A stretch of 64,000 bases of DNA from Paenibacillus harenae. GTDB taxonomy: Bacteria; Bacillota; Bacilli; Paenibacillales; Paenibacillaceae. Every line of letters begins with the position of its first letter. Within the stretch, counting starts at the first letter, position 1. The DNA lies in assembly GCF_030812415.1 (NCBI RefSeq), contig NZ_JAUSST010000003.1:496001-560000 (forward strand), read 5' to 3'. Position numbers and translations under genes: made by a program. Of this stretch, positions 55,506 through 64,000 are shown one piece after another. The notes beneath the pieces were generated by a model. It did no database searches, had not been told where the DNA came from, and saw only the letters and a list, made by a program, of their open reading frames with translations.

Positions 55506-55561
55506 TTGACAGGTGAGGACTGATCATGTAGTATGCTAAAAGAAAGTGATAATCATTATCA
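55506..55561 (+). promoter_or_regulatory. Sigma-A promoter with perfect Fur box
   Basis: TTGACA (55506-55511), 17 nt, TAGTAT (55529-55534). The 15-bp palindrome TGATAATCATTATCA (55547-55561) matches the Bacillus Fur 7-1-7 box exactly and covers the transcript start. It is not the Zur form (TCGTAAT-N-ATTACGA). Iron repression of the operon is expected. Confidence 0.92.
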
Positions 55562-55594
55562 ATCGGATGGAGTCGAGAGGGGAAAAATTTTTAA

Positions 55595-57208
55595 ATGATT
55601 AAGTCAAAAATGAAGATACTGCTTCTTATGCTGCTTATTCTTACCACTGCACTTGTAGGTTGTTCCACGAAAAATACGGAAGAGTCAGGAGCGGATGCAG
55701 GCCAGACCGAGAAAACGATTACTGTATCATGGCCAAGGGATATCGGGACGATGAACCCGCATGTCTACAATCCATCCCAATTGATCGCGCAATCGATGAT
55801 CTATGAGCCGCTTGTCAGCTATAAAGACGGGGGCAAGGTAGAGCCTCAATTGGCCGAATCATGGACGATATCGGAGGATGGTAAAGAATATACCTTTAGC
55901 CTCCGCCAAAATATAAAGTTTTCGGACGGAACGGCTTTTAACGCGACGGTTGCCAAAAAGAACTTTGACGCCATTATGTTAAACGTCGAAAATCATAGCT
56001 GGCTTGGTTTTATCGGAGTTCTCGACAAGACTGAAGCCGTAGACGAGTATACTTTTAAGCTAACATTGAAACAGCCGTATTACCCGACTTTGCAGGAGTT
56101 GACGGTCATCCGCCCAGTGCGCTTTCTCGGCGAAGCCGGATTCCCGGAAGACGGCGACACGTCCAAAGGCGTAAAGGAGCCGGTAGGGACAGGACCATGG
56201 ATGCTGACGGACTATAAAACGGACGAATATGCGGAGTTTACCCGTAACCCAAATTACTGGGGTGAGCAACCGAAAGTCGATAAAATCGTGATCAAGATTA
56301 TTCCGGACGGAGAAACGCGCGTACTCGCCTTTGAGAAAGGGGAGCTGGATTTAATCTACGGCGAAGGCATCATCAGCATGGATGCCTATAAGCAGCTGGA
56401 AGCATCCGGAGAATACGAAACAAGTCTCTCCGAGCCTATCGCAACCAGACAGTTGGTATTGAATACGACAAACGAAGCGCTTGCGGACTTGAAGGTACGT
56501 CAGGCTCTGCAGCATGGTTTTAACAAACAGGCGATGGTAGAAGGCGTTACCTCGGGCTTGGAAGAGAAAGCGGATAGCCTATTGTCCCAAAACTTCCCGT
56601 ATGCCCAAACCGACGTAATTCCTGCCGAATACGACGTGGAAAAAGCAAAAGCCTATTTGGATGAGGCAGGATGGAAGCTTCCGGACGGCAAAACGGTACG
56701 GGAGAAGGACGGCAAGCCGCTGGAGCTTGAGCTGATCTATGAAAAGGCGGAACAAGTTCAAAAACCGATGGCGGAAACGCTGCAAGCCGAGTGGGCGGCG
56801 ATCGGCGTCAAGCTGAATATTACCGGCCTTGAGCTCACTGAACAAGTGAAACGATTCCGTGCCAACGACTTTGATTTATACTTCTTTAGCAACTACGGCG
56901 CGCCATATGATCCGCATTCGTTCATCCACATCGTTGCCGAGAAAGGCTTTGGCATATCGGATGCGCTGTCGAAACTGCCGATGAAGCAAGAGCTCGATCA
57001 GCAAGTTCAGGAAGCCCTTCTTTCCGTTGACGAGAAAAAGCGCGAAGAACTATACGGCGCTATCCAGACGACGTTACATGAGCAGGCAGCGCTGCTGCCG
57101 ATCTCTTATATTAAGAAGACGGTTGTATATAACAAAAAAATAAGCGGTTTTGAATTTCCGGCGAATCGGGACGAAAATCCCTTCTCCAGCATCGACATCG
57201 AACAGTAA
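55595..57208 (+). CDS. CntA/NikA-type peptide/metallophore-binding lipoprotein
   Basis: 537 residues. Lipoprotein signal with lipobox (ALVGCS). Family 5 (Opp/Dpp/Nik) binding fold: the WPRDIGTMNPH start, YEPLVSY, FSLRQNIKFSDGT, and ARQLVLNT-like TRQLVLNTTNEALADLKVRQA. Family 5 proteins bind peptides, nickel complexes or opine metallophores. The Fur box and the MFS exporter in the operon favour a metal-chelate (staphylopine-like) or nickel ligand. Binding residues could not be judged. Confidence 0.8.
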   Translation: MIKSKMKILLLMLLILTTALVGCSTKNTEESGADAGQTEKTITVSWPRDIGTMNPHVYNPSQLIAQSMIYEPLVSYKDGGKVEPQLAESWTISEDGKEYTFSLRQNIKFSDGTAFNATVAKKNFDAIMLNVENHSWLGFIGVLDKTEAVDEYTFKLTLKQPYYPTLQELTVIRPVRFLGEAGFPEDGDTSKGVKEPVGTGPWMLTDYKTDEYAEFTRNPNYWGEQPKVDKIVIKIIPDGETRVLAFEKGELDLIYGEGIISMDAYKQLEASGEYETSLSEPIATRQLVLNTTNEALADLKVRQALQHGFNKQAMVEGVTSGLEEKADSLLSQNFPYAQTDVIPAEYDVEKAKAYLDEAGWKLPDGKTVREKDGKPLELELIYEKAEQVQKPMAETLQAEWAAIGVKLNITGLELTEQVKRFRANDFDLYFFSNYGAPYDPHSFIHIVAEKGFGISDALSKLPMKQELDQQVQEALLSVDEKKREELYGAIQTTLHEQAALLPISYIKKTVVYNKKISGFEFPANRDENPFSSIDIEQ

Positions 57209-57225
57209 ACCGAGGGAGGCTTAAC

Positions 57226-58170
57226 ATGGGCAGCTATATCGGGAAACGGCTTCTAGCCGTCATACCTATTTTTCTTTTTGCCACGCTGCTTACGTTTTTA
57301 CTGATCCATGTTTCGCCGGTCGACCCCGCAGAAGCTTATTTGACTGCGGCGCATATCCAACCGACCGACGAGCTGCTCGCTCAGAAGAGACATGAATTCG
57401 GCTTGGACCGGCCGCTGATTGTTCAATATACCCAAACCCTAATGAAGATGTGCCGGCTTGATTTCGGCACATCTTATGTTTCTAATGAACCGGTTTGGCA
57501 GGAAGTCGCTCTCCGGATGCCGGCAACGATCCAACTTGCCTTCAGCAGCATTTGTCTTGCCGTATTTATCAGCGTGCCAATCGGGTTCTTGGCGGCGTTG
57601 TACAAAAACAGCGTGTTCGATCATCTGAGCCGGCTGCTCGCTTATTTTGGCGCTTCCATACCGCAGTTTTGGCTTGGATATTTATTGATTTATTTCTTTT
57701 CCGTCAAGCTCGATCTGTTTCCTGTGCAAGGAAGGGGGTCTTTGGCGCATCTCGTCCTTCCGTCGATTACGCTCGCTTTGGGGCTGATCGCCATTTACTC
57801 CCGGCTGCTGCGTGCAAGCGTTCTGGAACAATTACAGGAGCCGTATGTGTTATACGCCAGAACGAGAGGCATTAAAGAGAAGCTCATTATGAGCAAGCAT
57901 GTACTGAAGATCGCGATTTCGCCGATGCTCACCGGTCTCGGGATGAATATGGGCAAATTGCTTGCGGGTACGATCATTGTCGAGGAGGTTTTTTCATGGC
58001 CGGGCTTCGGTCGTTACTTTATCGAAGCGATCTTTAACCGGGATATACCGGTCATCCAAAGCTATGTGTTCCTCGCCGCTTGTCTGTTTATCGTGTGCAA
58101 CCTGATCGTGGATCTGTTGCAAATGTTTATGGATCCCCGAATTTCCTGGAAAGGAAGTACCGACCATTGA
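57226..58170 (+). CDS. CntB/NikB-type ABC permease
   Basis: 314 residues, 17 nt after the binding protein, behind GGGAGGC. Six helices, the DppB-type N-terminal segment and the coupling motif ARTRGIKEKLIMSKHVLKIA, with the C-terminal GKLLAGTIIVEEVFSWPGFGR typical of the family. It forms the membrane channel with the next gene. Confidence 0.88.
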   Translation: MGSYIGKRLLAVIPIFLFATLLTFLLIHVSPVDPAEAYLTAAHIQPTDELLAQKRHEFGLDRPLIVQYTQTLMKMCRLDFGTSYVSNEPVWQEVALRMPATIQLAFSSICLAVFISVPIGFLAALYKNSVFDHLSRLLAYFGASIPQFWLGYLLIYFFSVKLDLFPVQGRGSLAHLVLPSITLALGLIAIYSRLLRASVLEQLQEPYVLYARTRGIKEKLIMSKHVLKIAISPMLTGLGMNMGKLLAGTIIVEEVFSWPGFGRYFIEAIFNRDIPVIQSYVFLAACLFIVCNLIVDLLQMFMDPRISWKGSTDH

Positions 58171-59000
58171 TCGCGAGCATACGGACCGGCCTTAGAAGTC
58201 AGAAAACCGCAGCGGTATGCTCGGTCATTTTATTCGTTCTTTTTTCAATTGCCATCTTAGCTCCGTGGATTTCTCCACACGACCCGGTTGAGGTGAATTT
58301 GGCGCTAAAGCTGCAGTCCCCAACATGGGATTATCCGCTCGGAAACGACCATTTGGGACGCTGCAATCTGTCTCGTCTCTTACACGGCGCGCAAGTTTCT
58401 TTAGGCTTTGCGTCCTTGATATTCATCTCCTCGTTATTGATCGGCTTGCTGATCGGTACTTTTTCCGGTTATAAAGGCGGCGCAATCGATCTTGTACTGA
58501 TGCGGTTCTGCGAAGGGGTGATGGCATTTCCGACTCTCGTACTTGTTCTGGGACTTGTCGGACTACTCGGGCCTGGACTCCCGCAAGTCGTTTTGGCTAT
58601 GGTGATGGTGCAGTGGGTGTATTATGCCCGTATGTTCCGCGGCATGGTTCTCAGTTTGAAAGAGCGGAACTTTATCACGGCCGCCAGAATAAGCGGATCA
58701 TCGCATTGGACGATCATCAGACGGCATATCATCCCTAACGTGCTTCCTCCGATCATCGTAATGGGAACGCTGGAAATAGGCTGGGCGATCATGGATATCG
58801 CCGCCATGTCTTTTCTCGGACTCGGCATTCAGCCGCCGTCGCCGGAGTGGGGCTCCATGATCCACGAAGGAAAATCCTATATTCGGAGCAATCCCGAATT
58901 AATGCTGTATCCGGGAATCATGATTCTTATCGTTGTCATTACATTCAATGTATTGGGCGAGGCATTATCGGAACGGTTTGGCGTAAAACGACGCTATTGA
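58167..59000 (+). CDS. CntC/NikC-type ABC permease
   Basis: 277 residues from TTG 58167 (AAGGAAG at 9 nt; TTGA overlap with the previous stop). The upstream open frame reads over the partner and has no ribosome site. Motifs: PWISPHDPVEVNL, YPLGNDHLGRCNLSRLLHGA, and the coupling loop ISGSSHWTIIRRHIIPNVLP with FLGLGIQPPSPEWG. Confidence 0.87.
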   Translation: MIASIRTGLRSQKTAAVCSVILFVLFSIAILAPWISPHDPVEVNLALKLQSPTWDYPLGNDHLGRCNLSRLLHGAQVSLGFASLIFISSLLIGLLIGTFSGYKGGAIDLVLMRFCEGVMAFPTLVLVLGLVGLLGPGLPQVVLAMVMVQWVYYARMFRGMVLSLKERNFITAARISGSSHWTIIRRHIIPNVLPPIIVMGTLEIGWAIMDIAAMSFLGLGIQPPSPEWGSMIHEGKSYIRSNPELMLYPGIMILIVVITFNVLGEALSERFGVKRRY

Positions 59001-59015
59001 AAAGGAATGAGGCCA

Positions 59016-59849
59016 TTGATAATAGATCCGCGCCATGTATTGCAGGTGAGCGGCCTGCATGTGAAGGTTAGAACGGCTCAAGGAACGGTTCCGTTGATAC
59101 AGGATATTAGTTTTGAGCTGAAACCCGGCCGCGTGCTTGGCATTGTCGGAGAAAGCGGCAGCGGCAAAACGATAACCAGTCTGTCCCTGCTGCAGCTTCT
59201 GGACCGCAAAACGATTGACATGGCAGGCAGCATACGCTTAAATGGCCGCGAGTTGAACGGGCTGAAAGCGGATAAGATGCGGAGCATTCGCGGGAAAGAG
59301 ATCGCCCTCATTATGCAAAATCCGATGAATGCTTTCACTCCGGTCATTAAGATCGGCGATCAATTCATTGAAACGATCCGCATTCATACCGCGCTGACCA
59401 AAAAACAAGCGTTCGAGCTGGCGGTAACCACTATGCACGATGTGAATTTACCAGAACCCGCAGGGCTCATGAAGCTGTATCCGTTTCAACTGAGCGGGGG
59501 AATGCTGCAGCGGGTTATGATTGCCGTTGCCATATGCCTTCGGCCATCCGTCATTATTGCCGATGAGCCGACGACCGCGCTGGATGCGACGAACCAATTG
59601 CAGGTTCTTCGGCAGCTGGAGCGCATACGTTCGGAATACGGTACGTCCATTCTGTTGATATCCCATGATTTAGGGGTAATAGCGGAAATGGCTGACGAGG
59701 TTGCCGTTATGAGGCACGGCCGGATCGTTGAACAAGCGGATGTCTACCGGCTGTTCGATCATCCGCAGCATGAATATACGAAAAAACTGCTAAGTGCCAG
59801 ACCCGCCTTGCAGGACAACAAGCCGTCTAAGGAGTTCGTCATGTCATGA
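59016..59849 (+). CDS. CntD/NikD-type ABC ATPase
   Basis: 277 residues if started at TTG 59016 (AAGGA at 9 nt); ATG 59007 touches that ribosome site but would add only three residues. Walker A GESGSGKTI, signature LSGGMLQR, Walker B VIIADEPTTALD and the C-terminal HPQHEYTKKLLSARP of Opp-type ATPases. One of the two ATPases of the importer. Confidence 0.88.
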   Translation: MIIDPRHVLQVSGLHVKVRTAQGTVPLIQDISFELKPGRVLGIVGESGSGKTITSLSLLQLLDRKTIDMAGSIRLNGRELNGLKADKMRSIRGKEIALIMQNPMNAFTPVIKIGDQFIETIRIHTALTKKQAFELAVTTMHDVNLPEPAGLMKLYPFQLSGGMLQRVMIAVAICLRPSVIIADEPTTALDATNQLQVLRQLERIRSEYGTSILLISHDLGVIAEMADEVAVMRHGRIVEQADVYRLFDHPQHEYTKKLLSARPALQDNKPSKEFVMS

Positions 59850-61054
59850 ATGTCACGAAACCGCCGGAGACGGTTTTGCAGGACCGTCCCTTTGGGCCGA
59901 AAGCGATACGGATTTACCTCGTAGCGGCATTATTTTATACGACCAGCCATGTTCTGCTGATTTTGCTGCCGCTAAGCTCGAACAAGCTGGGAGCAAGCCC
60001 GTCGCAAATCGGTCTCATTATGGGCGCCTACATGTTTACCTCGATGTTTTTACGGCCTGTCGCCGGTAAAATCGTCGACAAGCTTGGAACAAAACGGATC
60101 TTTACCGCGGCGCTCCTATTAAATGCGGTTGTCATAGCCATGTACCTGTTTCAATCACTGTGGGTTTTCGCTCTGCTCCGAATTGTTCAAGGTGTGATCC
60201 TCTCCTTCTTTTCCATGGTAGCGCATCTTATGATCATTGAAGTGTTATCCGATAAAGCCCGGGGGCAAGGCCTGTCCCTGTTCTCGCTTTCGTCCATGCT
60301 GCCTTACACCTATGGCCCTTTTCTCGCTTTGTATTTTGTGGATAGAGTGCCTATGCCGTACCTTTTTATGGCCCTGATTCCGATCGGCTTGACGACGCTC
60401 CTCATCGGTATGAATCTCGGATTGCCTGAGCTTCGCAAAAAGGAAAGTTTGCAAACGGACAACCTCCGCAGCAGCCTTGATGCCTATAAAGGGTGGAAGG
60501 ACGGGAAGCTGCTGCTTCCTTCCGCAATCATGCTTCTGGCTTCCGCAATCATTGGGACGGTGGCTGCCTTTCTTCCGCTTTATTTGCAGAAGCGAGGGCT
60601 GCCGTTTGCCGGCTTGTATTTTCTGACCGAAACCGTCGTACTTATCTTATTGCGCTTCTTCGGAAGAAAAATGATCCCGACGGGCGGGCGATTCCCTTTT
60701 AGGTTGGTCGTTATGCTTATATTCCTCATGACGGCCGCGGTCGGATTGGTCCGGATGGCTGAATCGCTGCCTGTTGTCCTACTAGCCGCCGTTTGCAACG
60801 GGATTGCGTTATCGATGCTATATCCGACGCTGCTCACTTATGTATCGTTTATCGTGCCGGAACGGTTTAGAGGCAGAGGAATCGGACTGTTTATTGCCGC
60901 CGCCGACTTCGGAACAGCCGTAGGCATTTGGGCGCTGAGCCTCGTAGCCAGCACGTATTCGTACGAAACGATGTTTTCCGGCTGCATCGCCATCGGAGCT
61001 GCAGCTCTGCTGCTTATCCTACTAATGTCCAAAATCAGGGGGCGAGCCGTATGA
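59846..61054 (+). CDS. CntE-like MFS exporter
   Basis: 402 residues, ATGA overlap. Twelve helices of the major facilitator fold (RPVAGKIVDKLGTKRIF after helix 2, and a helix 4-5 block). Placed between the two ATPase genes of the importer. In Staphylococcus cnt loci the MFS member CntE exports the metallophore made by cntKLM, while CntA-F imports the metal-loaded form. Assignment here rests on position and fold. Confidence 0.72.
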   Translation: MNVTKPPETVLQDRPFGPKAIRIYLVAALFYTTSHVLLILLPLSSNKLGASPSQIGLIMGAYMFTSMFLRPVAGKIVDKLGTKRIFTAALLLNAVVIAMYLFQSLWVFALLRIVQGVILSFFSMVAHLMIIEVLSDKARGQGLSLFSLSSMLPYTYGPFLALYFVDRVPMPYLFMALIPIGLTTLLIGMNLGLPELRKKESLQTDNLRSSLDAYKGWKDGKLLLPSAIMLLASAIIGTVAAFLPLYLQKRGLPFAGLYFLTETVVLILLRFFGRKMIPTGGRFPFRLVVMLIFLMTAAVGLVRMAESLPVVLLAAVCNGIALSMLYPTLLTYVSFIVPERFRGRGIGLFIAAADFGTAVGIWALSLVASTYSYETMFSGCIAIGAAALLLILLMSKIRGRAV

Positions 61055-61854
61055 GCTTACTTCAAGTAAATAATGTCACTCATTCCTATGGGGCAACCAA
61101 TCGCTTTTGGCGAGCGGGCCGGCAGAAGACTGTGCTCTCCGATGTTTCCCTTTCGATCGAACAAGGGGAGTGCCTGGGGCTTCTTGGAACGAGCGGAGCA
61201 GGCAAGAGCACGCTGGGCAAGGTCATCCTGGGTCTGGAAAAACCGCGGAAGGGTCAGATTCTATTTCAAGGAGTGGATCTCTACGAGACGAATCCATCTA
61301 CACGCAGGCGGCTTCGCCGCGATCTTCAAGCGGTGTTTCAAGATTGCTATTCTTCCGTAAACCCGAGAATGAACGCGGAGCAAATTATCGGGGAGCCGCT
61401 CCAAAACTATGAGAGACTATCCCCGAATGAGCACAGGCGCTCGATAAGCATGCTGCTGGAATCCGTCGGGCTAAGCCCGGAGGATAGGGGTAAGTATCCG
61501 CATCAATTTAGCGGAGGACAGCTGCAAAGAATCAATATTGCGAGAGCAATCGCCTTGAAACCGAAGCTGATCGTGTTAGACGAGGCGGTAAGCAGTTTGG
61601 ACATGGTGAATCAAACGCATGTTTTGCATCTATTGGATGAATTAAAAACATCGTTCGGACTTTCTTATTTATTTATTACTCATGATGTGAAAGCGGCTTG
61701 CTCCTTATCCAATTCTCTGGTTGTAATGGAGAAAGGGGAAGTGATTGAGAGCTGCGAGGATCAATCGCAGCTAATTGCATCCTCCCATCCCACCGTAAAA
61801 AAATTACTCGAGTCTATTCTATCGGAGCACCCGCGTTCTCGCTCAATAAATTAA
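61051..61854 (+). CDS. CntF/NikE-type ABC ATPase
   Basis: 267 residues from ATG 61051 (ATGA overlap); the longer open frame reads over the MFS gene. Walker A GTSGAGKST, signature FSGGQLQR, Walker B LIVLDEAVSSLD. The second, dissimilar ATPase of the importer. Ends in a terminator shared with the convergent exporter. Confidence 0.87.
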   Translation: MSLLQVNNVTHSYGATNRFWRAGRQKTVLSDVSLSIEQGECLGLLGTSGAGKSTLGKVILGLEKPRKGQILFQGVDLYETNPSTRRRLRRDLQAVFQDCYSSVNPRMNAEQIIGEPLQNYERLSPNEHRRSISMLLESVGLSPEDRGKYPHQFSGGQLQRINIARAIALKPKLIVLDEAVSSLDMVNQTHVLHLLDELKTSFGLSYLFITHDVKAACSLSNSLVVMEKGEVIESCEDQSQLIASSHPTVKKLLESILSEHPRSRSIN

Positions 61855-61866
61855 CACTCGTTAATT
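61849..61866. terminator. Small bidirectional terminator containing both stop codons
   Basis: AATTAAC-ACTC-GTTAATT flanked by T/A tracts. The convergent stop codons at 61852-61854 and 61861-61863 lie inside the stem. Confidence 0.6.
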
Positions 61867-63693
61867 TTTATTCCAAAGCTTGCGATACAGACCCTCCGGA
61901 CGCTGGAGCAATAGCTCGTGAGTGCCTTGCTCGGCGATGAGGCCGTTCTCCATGACGATAATGGCGTCCGCGTCCTGCACGGTCGTCAGACGATGCGCGA
62001 TGACGAGCAGCGTGCTTCCATGCATAAGAGTACGCTCACGAACGCTCTCCATGACGAAACGCTCCGTGTCCGTGTCGAGCGCCGAGGTCGCCTCGTCGAA
62101 TATCCAGATCGGCCGCCCGGAGAGCATGGCGCGTGCGATAGCCAGCCGCTGCTTCTGGCCGCCGCTCAGCGAGCTGCCATGCTCCTTCAACGGGGTGTCG
62201 TAGCCGTGTGGCAGCGCCTCGATGAAAGCATGGGCAGCAGCCGCCTTAGCTGCGTCAACGAGCTCCGCTTCGGATGCATCAGGCTTGCCGAAGAGCAGGT
62301 TGTCGCGGATCGTACCCGCGAACAGATAAGGCGATTGCGGCACATAGGCGACGAATTGTCTCGCGTATTCGGCATTGTAATTCGGATTCGATCCGCAGAT
62401 GCTTACTTCGCCTTCATCCGGAAGCAGCAGTCCTGCACCAAGCTTGGCTGCGGTCGACTTGCCAGATCCGCTAGGTCCTACGATTGCCGTGAATGAGCCA
62501 GGGCGAAGCTCCAGGCTGAATTGCTGAAGCAAAAGCCGGTTCGCTTCGGACTTGCTGGCATTTACATCGTTTGCCTGATCGTTCTGTATGCCGGCATGCT
62601 CGTCGTAGCCGAATGAAACGTTGCTCCACCGTATGCTATGCTGCTGTTCTATACCGCTTAAGCTATCGGCGGCATGATTGAGCGTCGGGCTAAAATTGTT
62701 AGGCTCCTTCTTCGCTCTCCATAAAGCGGATATACGCGCGGTCTGGCCTAAGTTCTGCTGCACCTCGCCCCACATTCTGCCGATATTGACAAGCGGATTA
62801 TAGATCCGCCAGACGAGAACGAAAAAGGCCATTAAAGCGCCGATCTGCAGTTTACCTTGAACAGCCAGCCAGGCAACAGCTAGCACAGAGCCCCACGTAA
62901 TAAGCAAGGAGAGCGAGACGGTAAGTCCGTTCACGAGCTCATTCCACCACATGCGCTGCATATACAGCCCGTTCAGTTTGTGTCGTTCCACGACGAAGCG
63001 ATCCATCATCCAGCCTTCGGCTCCGAACGCGCGCAGCGTTTCCATCCCTTGAAGCGCGTCCTGCTGGCATTGCCGGACTGCGGCTTCCTGATCGGCAACC
63101 GCAAGACCGATGACGCCAAGTTTTCTCCGCAGCAGGTGACTTCCGAGAATGCCGAGAGGCATAAGAACGAATAACCCCAAGGCAATCTCCCATTGCAGCC
63201 ATAACATATAAATCGCGGCCAGAACGAGCATGATTGCTTGACTTCCAATGCCGTGGAATAAAGTCGACAGAATCCAACTCGATTTGTCGCCGTCGGCCCA
63301 TATCCGCTGGGCAAGGTCAGCGGAGTGCGATGCCGTAGCTTTTTGCAGCGGCAGCCGCTGAGCTTCGTCGGCAAGCTCCAAACTAACGTCGCGTTGAAGG
63401 GCGCTCATACTTTTTTGCTTATAATAGAATCCGAGAATGGTAAGCCCAAGTAGAACGATAACGATAACCGTAGAGATGAGCATCAGATTATAGATATAGG
63501 GCAGCTGTCCAAGCTCCAGCCGGTTAAAGTACATTTCCATCAGTAGAGGAACGAGCAGCATAACGACCGTTTCGCCAAGACTGAGGATGACGGAGGCTCC
63601 GAATAGGACGCGCCCCTTGCCCAGCTTCTTCCAAAGCATGGCGGTAAGCTGCCTCAACGTTGGCGACGGACTGGGTGGGATTGGTGAATGCAT
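61861..63693 (-). CDS. ABC exporter half-transporter
   Basis: 610 residues. Six-helix exporter domain (about 30-330), then an ATPase with GPSGSGKST, signature LSGGQKQR, Walker B IWIFDEATSALD and IAHRLTTVQDAD. A ~30-residue polar Asn/Ser/Ala-rich insertion lies before the ATPase Walker A (near residues 370-395). The start (63693) shares the stop of the previous gene (ATGA style), so the two form a heterodimer. No cargo genes are adjacent. Confidence 0.88.
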   Translation of the reverse strand: MHSPIPPSPSPTLRQLTAMLWKKLGKGRVLFGASVILSLGETVVMLLVPLLMEMYFNRLELGQLPYIYNLMLISTVIVIVLLGLTILGFYYKQKSMSALQRDVSLELADEAQRLPLQKATASHSADLAQRIWADGDKSSWILSTLFHGIGSQAIMLVLAAIYMLWLQWEIALGLFVLMPLGILGSHLLRRKLGVIGLAVADQEAAVRQCQQDALQGMETLRAFGAEGWMMDRFVVERHKLNGLYMQRMWWNELVNGLTVSLSLLITWGSVLAVAWLAVQGKLQIGALMAFFVLVWRIYNPLVNIGRMWGEVQQNLGQTARISALWRAKKEPNNFSPTLNHAADSLSGIEQQHSIRWSNVSFGYDEHAGIQNDQANDVNASKSEANRLLLQQFSLELRPGSFTAIVGPSGSGKSTAAKLGAGLLLPDEGEVSICGSNPNYNAEYARQFVAYVPQSPYLFAGTIRDNLLFGKPDASEAELVDAAKAAAAHAFIEALPHGYDTPLKEHGSSLSGGQKQRLAIARAMLSGRPIWIFDEATSALDTDTERFVMESVRERTLMHGSTLLVIAHRLTTVQDADAIIVMENGLIAEQGTHELLLQRPEGLYRKLWNKN

Positions 63694-64000
63694 CAGGCCA
63701 TACTCTCCTCTCGCAGGTCGGACCAGTCTCCGGCTTTGACAAGCGCGGCATATTTGCCTTCTTGCTGCAGCAATTGCTCATGCGTTCCGCTTTCGATGAC
63801 GCAGCCGTTTTCCATATAGACGATGCAATCCGCGTCTTCGACGGTGGATAGCCGATGTGCCGCTACGAGTACGGTCCGTCCTTGCATTACGCTTTGAAGC
63901 GCGTCCTGCATCAGACGTTCGTTAATGCCGTCCAACGCGGAGGTAGGCTCATCCAGAAGCAAAAAGCGAGGATTGCGTAAGTAGGCTCTAGCCAATGCCA
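63693..64000 (-). CDS. ABC exporter half-transporter, C-terminal end only (cut by right edge)
   Basis: About 101 residues of an ATPase C-terminus: [23 protein letters not shown] (Walker B) and [12 protein letters not shown] with the usual [17 protein letters not shown] end. The frame runs open off the right edge, so the N-terminal domain and Walker A lie outside. Partner of the next gene. Confidence 0.9.
   Translation of the reverse strand, partial: ALARAYLRNPRFLLLDEPTSALDGINERLMQDALQSVMQGRTVLVAAHRLSTVEDADCIVYMENGCVIESGTHEQLLQQEGKYAALVKAGDWSDLREESMA

Noticed and set aside
55547..55561. Zur box instead of Fur box
   Set aside because: The palindrome is TGATAAT-C-ATTATCA, the Fur form. Zur sites in Bacillales carry TCGTAAT/ATTACGA.
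1..64000. CRISPR arrays, tRNA or rRNA genes, complete insertion sequences, prophage
   Set aside because: No regularly spaced repeats, cloverleaf sequences or transposase frames were found on reading both strands.

Overview
The window reads as the chromosome of an endospore-forming Bacillota of the Paenibacillaceae (Paenibacillus or Cohnella type). Reasons: moderately high GC, strong GGAGG-type ribosome sites, a SigB/RsbW pair, YesM-type kinases, many sugar-type ABC importers with MalK-like ATPases, YezD, and family-typical proteins such as DUF5696. No rRNA, tRNA, CRISPR array, phage or intact insertion sequence was seen.

Layout. (1) 0-4.0 kb: a general-stress block. A sensor histidine kinase (cut by the left edge) diverges from a DUF948 protein-rsbW-sigB operon with a near-perfect SigB promoter; YtxH-type stress genes converge on it. 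(2) 4.1-17 kb: an island of duplicated redox modules (AprA-like flavoprotein plus 2x[4Fe-4S] ferredoxin; two complete copies and one orphan ferredoxin), a nitroreductase, YezD, a peroxiredoxin-like protein and three related solute-binding lipoproteins, one truncated. Six transcription units here start with the same kind of leader: a sigma-A promoter, a 4-bp hairpin of type GACCGT-NNNN-ACGGAGA, and an intrinsic terminator whose 5' arm overlaps that hairpin. The stem shows compensatory changes between copies. A FeeM-like acyltransferase and a chemotaxis-type transducer interrupt the series. (3) 17-34 kb: a long, tightly packed operon with a MalK-like ATPase, a giant membrane-anchored binding protein, two MalFG-type permease pairs, an NHL/Yip1 membrane protein, a DUF5696 glycosidase-like protein, a heterodimeric ABC exporter and cysteine synthase. 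cysK and YezD suggest that regions 2 and 3 together form a sulfur-linked, sugar-type uptake and redox system; this is inference.

(4) 34-42 kb: a membrane protein, an auxin-efflux-type carrier, and a MacB/FtsX-type system with two ATPases. (5) 42-48.6 kb: an ArsR-type regulator divergent from an SDR, a YesM-type kinase, an orphan sugar-binding lipoprotein and a LacI regulator. (6) 48.7-55.4 kb: a flavin oxidoreductase with an ECF41 sigma factor, a class A PBP, a decayed chimeric ORF and a LysM-GMC oxidoreductase. (7) 55.4-61.9 kb: a Fur-box-controlled operon ordered like cntA-B-C-D-E-F (opine-metallophore or nickel uptake plus MFS export), without the biosynthetic genes in the window. (8) 61.9-64 kb: an ABC exporter pair, the first gene cut by the right edge.
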